Assembly (NCBI GenBank): GCA_037389465.1
Contig: JAZARR010000082.1
Location: 4,142,501 to 4,206,500 of the forward strand
Length of the DNA stretch: 64,000 nucleotides
Source of the DNA: Baylisascaris procyonis
Taxonomy: Eukaryota > Nematoda > Chromadorea > Rhabditida > Ascarididae
Direction: 5' to 3'
A model generated the notes under the pieces. The model had not been told where the DNA came from. It did not search any database and saw only the letters and a list, made by a program, of their open reading frames with translations. How positions within the stretch are numbered: the stretch's first letter is position 1; each line of letters begins with the position of its first letter. Of the stretch, positions 63,501 to 64,000 are shown piece by piece. Made by a program: the position numbers and the translations under genes.

Positions 63501-63872
63501 GTTTCAATGTTTGTTGAGAGATGGAACTGTCGGACAAAGAGACAGACAAGTAGACCGACAGACAGACAAGCAGACGTGAATTCGCACGTACAGAACCACC
63601 ACAATGTATTTTTAGGAATGCGAGTTTGCAAACATCCATAAAAGTATTTAGTGATATGTTATTTGTATAGTGGAATCAAATGGAAAAATAAGATTTATTC
63701 AAATATTTGAAGATGGTTGGCACCGGAAACCCTGAAAAGTGGACGATATTCGACGAAAAGTGATGTATGGAGTTTTGGAGTAACAATGTGGGAGGTATTC
63801 TCGAATGGAGCACATCCATATGGCGATATTGAAGACAACAAAGAAATACGACGTCAAGTCTTGGCTCAAAAG
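55539..63872 (+). CDS. Fer/Fes-like non-receptor tyrosine kinase (SH2 + kinase), 3' end outside window
   Basis: Exons: 55539-55560, 55957-56004, 57065-57129, 58015-58086, 59169-59384, 60287-60436, 60725-60907, 60988-61101, 61314-61396, 62245-62364, 63713-63872. They keep frame for 411 residues and run off the right edge in the C-lobe. The protein binds phosphotyrosine through SH2 and phosphorylates tyrosines at the membrane, cytoskeleton or nucleus. Residues 1-69 are low-complexity and rich in Lys/Arg/Ser. SH2 is about 87-185 with the phosphotyrosine Arg110 in FLVR. The kinase starts near 192: GEGAFGEV loop (199-206), VAIK Lys225, Glu243, HRDVAARN with Asp319, DFG 337-339, activation-loop Tyr347, and VRWLAPE 357-363. 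Key catalytic residues are present, so activity is expected. There is no F-BAR/FX domain, as in the nematode SH2-kinase expansion, many members of which are sperm-enriched in Caenorhabditis. Exon 1 (MHRRTGA) rests on phase and a GTACTC donor only. Confidence 0.92.
57350..57357. promoter_or_regulatory. Second CRE palindrome TGACGTCA, intron 3 of the kinase gene
   Basis: A perfect 8-bp palindrome, identical to the one at 54487-54494, lies about 220 bp after exon 3. Expected frequency in AT-rich DNA is low, so the pair is noted. Confidence 0.3.
58328..58476. repeat. 30-bp minisatellite, five copies, in kinase intron 4
   Basis: Units begin ATGAAAATATCCTTCT at 58328, 58358, 58388, 58418 and 58448, with single-base variants and one 1-bp deletion in the last copy. 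The minus-strand frame through it reads a repeated RIFSSMRSLR-like peptide and is a repeat artefact. Confidence 0.9.
59169..60436 (+). other. SH2-domain exons of the Fer-like kinase
   Basis: Exon 59169-59384 encodes an acidic lead-in, then YYHGFMSPNECSPLLKSSGD and FLVRKV, the phosphotyrosine pocket. Exon 60287-60436 encodes KRLYYVYGYAFKTIPDLIAY and the C-terminal SH2 segment ending WQLFHEQ. The junction is phase 0. The roughly 900-bp intron between them holds a G-rich tract (59686-59709). Confidence 0.93.
60465..60516. repeat. (TA)n microsatellite in kinase intron 6
   Basis: The TA run starts 28 bp after the donor of exon 60287-60436. Confidence 0.95.
60725..63872 (+). other. Tyrosine-kinase-domain exons (N-lobe to mid C-lobe)
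   Basis: Five exons carry the glycine loop and VAIK (60725-60907), the hinge and alphaD (60988-61101), alphaE up to His of HRD (61314-61396), the catalytic loop, DFG and activation loop (62245-62364), and the APE motif through the DVWSFG region (63713-63872). For the last junction, donor CCAGTAAG before GTTGGC and acceptor TTTGAAG are needed to give NVPVRWLAPE; the alternative donor four bases earlier breaks the frame. The last donor, AAG before GTTCAC, is at 63873. About 60-80 C-terminal residues lie beyond the window. Confidence 0.92.
63532..63575. repeat. (GACA)n tract, left arm of inverted repeat around kinase exon 11
   Basis: GACAGACAAG-type repeats on the plus strand lie 138 bp before the exon. 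They are complementary to the TGTC tract at 63891-63925. Confidence 0.85.
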
Positions 63873-63890
63873 GTTCACTCACCACAGAAT

Positions 63891-63925
63891 TGTCTGTCTG
63901 TCCGTCTGTCTATCTGTCTGTCTGA
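63891..63925. repeat. (TGTC)n tract, right arm of inverted repeat around kinase exon 11
   Basis: TGTCTGTCTGTCCGTC-type repeats start 18 bp after the exon 11 donor. Confidence 0.85.
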
Positions 63926-64000
63926 GGGTCATCAAATGGATGCAAACTTAACGCTGTGTTATCATGTTCAATTGAAATTGCCCTACTCGGTTGTTTATAT

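Overview
This window looks like nuclear DNA from a nematode. It is strongly AT-rich, with short exons (42-216 bp) separated by introns of about 50 to 1500 bp, T-rich acceptors ending in AG, many (TA)n arrays, and three recognisable animal gene families. The Fer-type SH2-kinase without an F-BAR domain is typical of nematodes. The genus cannot be fixed from sequence alone; a clade III (spirurid/ascaridid-like) worm is only a guess. No bacterial, organellar, rRNA or CRISPR signal was seen.

Layout. (1) Positions 1-3613 are the 3' flank of the first gene and hold a diverged LTR-like element (about 1341-1671, + strand). (2) 3614-8242, minus strand: a synaptotagmin-family gene with two C2 domains. 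Seven exons are certain by homology. The most 5' exon (8224-8278) is a candidate giving a form without a transmembrane segment. (3) 8279-42740 is about 34 kb without a confidently modelled gene. It contains microsatellites, minisatellites, a 56-nt miRNA-precursor-like hairpin, a candidate serpin first exon, strong hairpins, a small terminal-inverted-repeat element, a perfect 164-bp tandem duplication, a second copy of the LTR family (36815-37127, minus) and a 450-bp-spaced direct repeat around a TATA box. (4) 42741-51505, plus strand: a complete 15-exon gamma-glutamyltranspeptidase of 667 residues with a signal anchor and the catalytic threonine. (5) 51506-55538 is intergenic, with a GC-rich block containing a CRE palindrome. 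(6) 55539 to the right edge, plus strand: the first 11 exons (411 residues) of a Fer/Fes-like tyrosine kinase (basic N-terminus, SH2, kinase). The gene continues past the window.

Exon models were built by hand. Donor and acceptor positions were chosen so that reading frame is kept across every junction and the family motifs line up. All three gene models close in frame. The genes act in different processes (Ca2+-triggered vesicle fusion, glutathione metabolism, tyrosine phosphorylation signalling) and nothing suggests they form an operon.

The most interesting observations are: the pair of LTR copies in opposite orientation 35 kb apart; the miRNA-like hairpin at 27156-27211; the possible soluble synaptotagmin isoform with a NAGNAG acceptor; frame-forced non-YAG splice acceptors in all three genes; and inverted GACA/TGTC repeats that flank a kinase exon.
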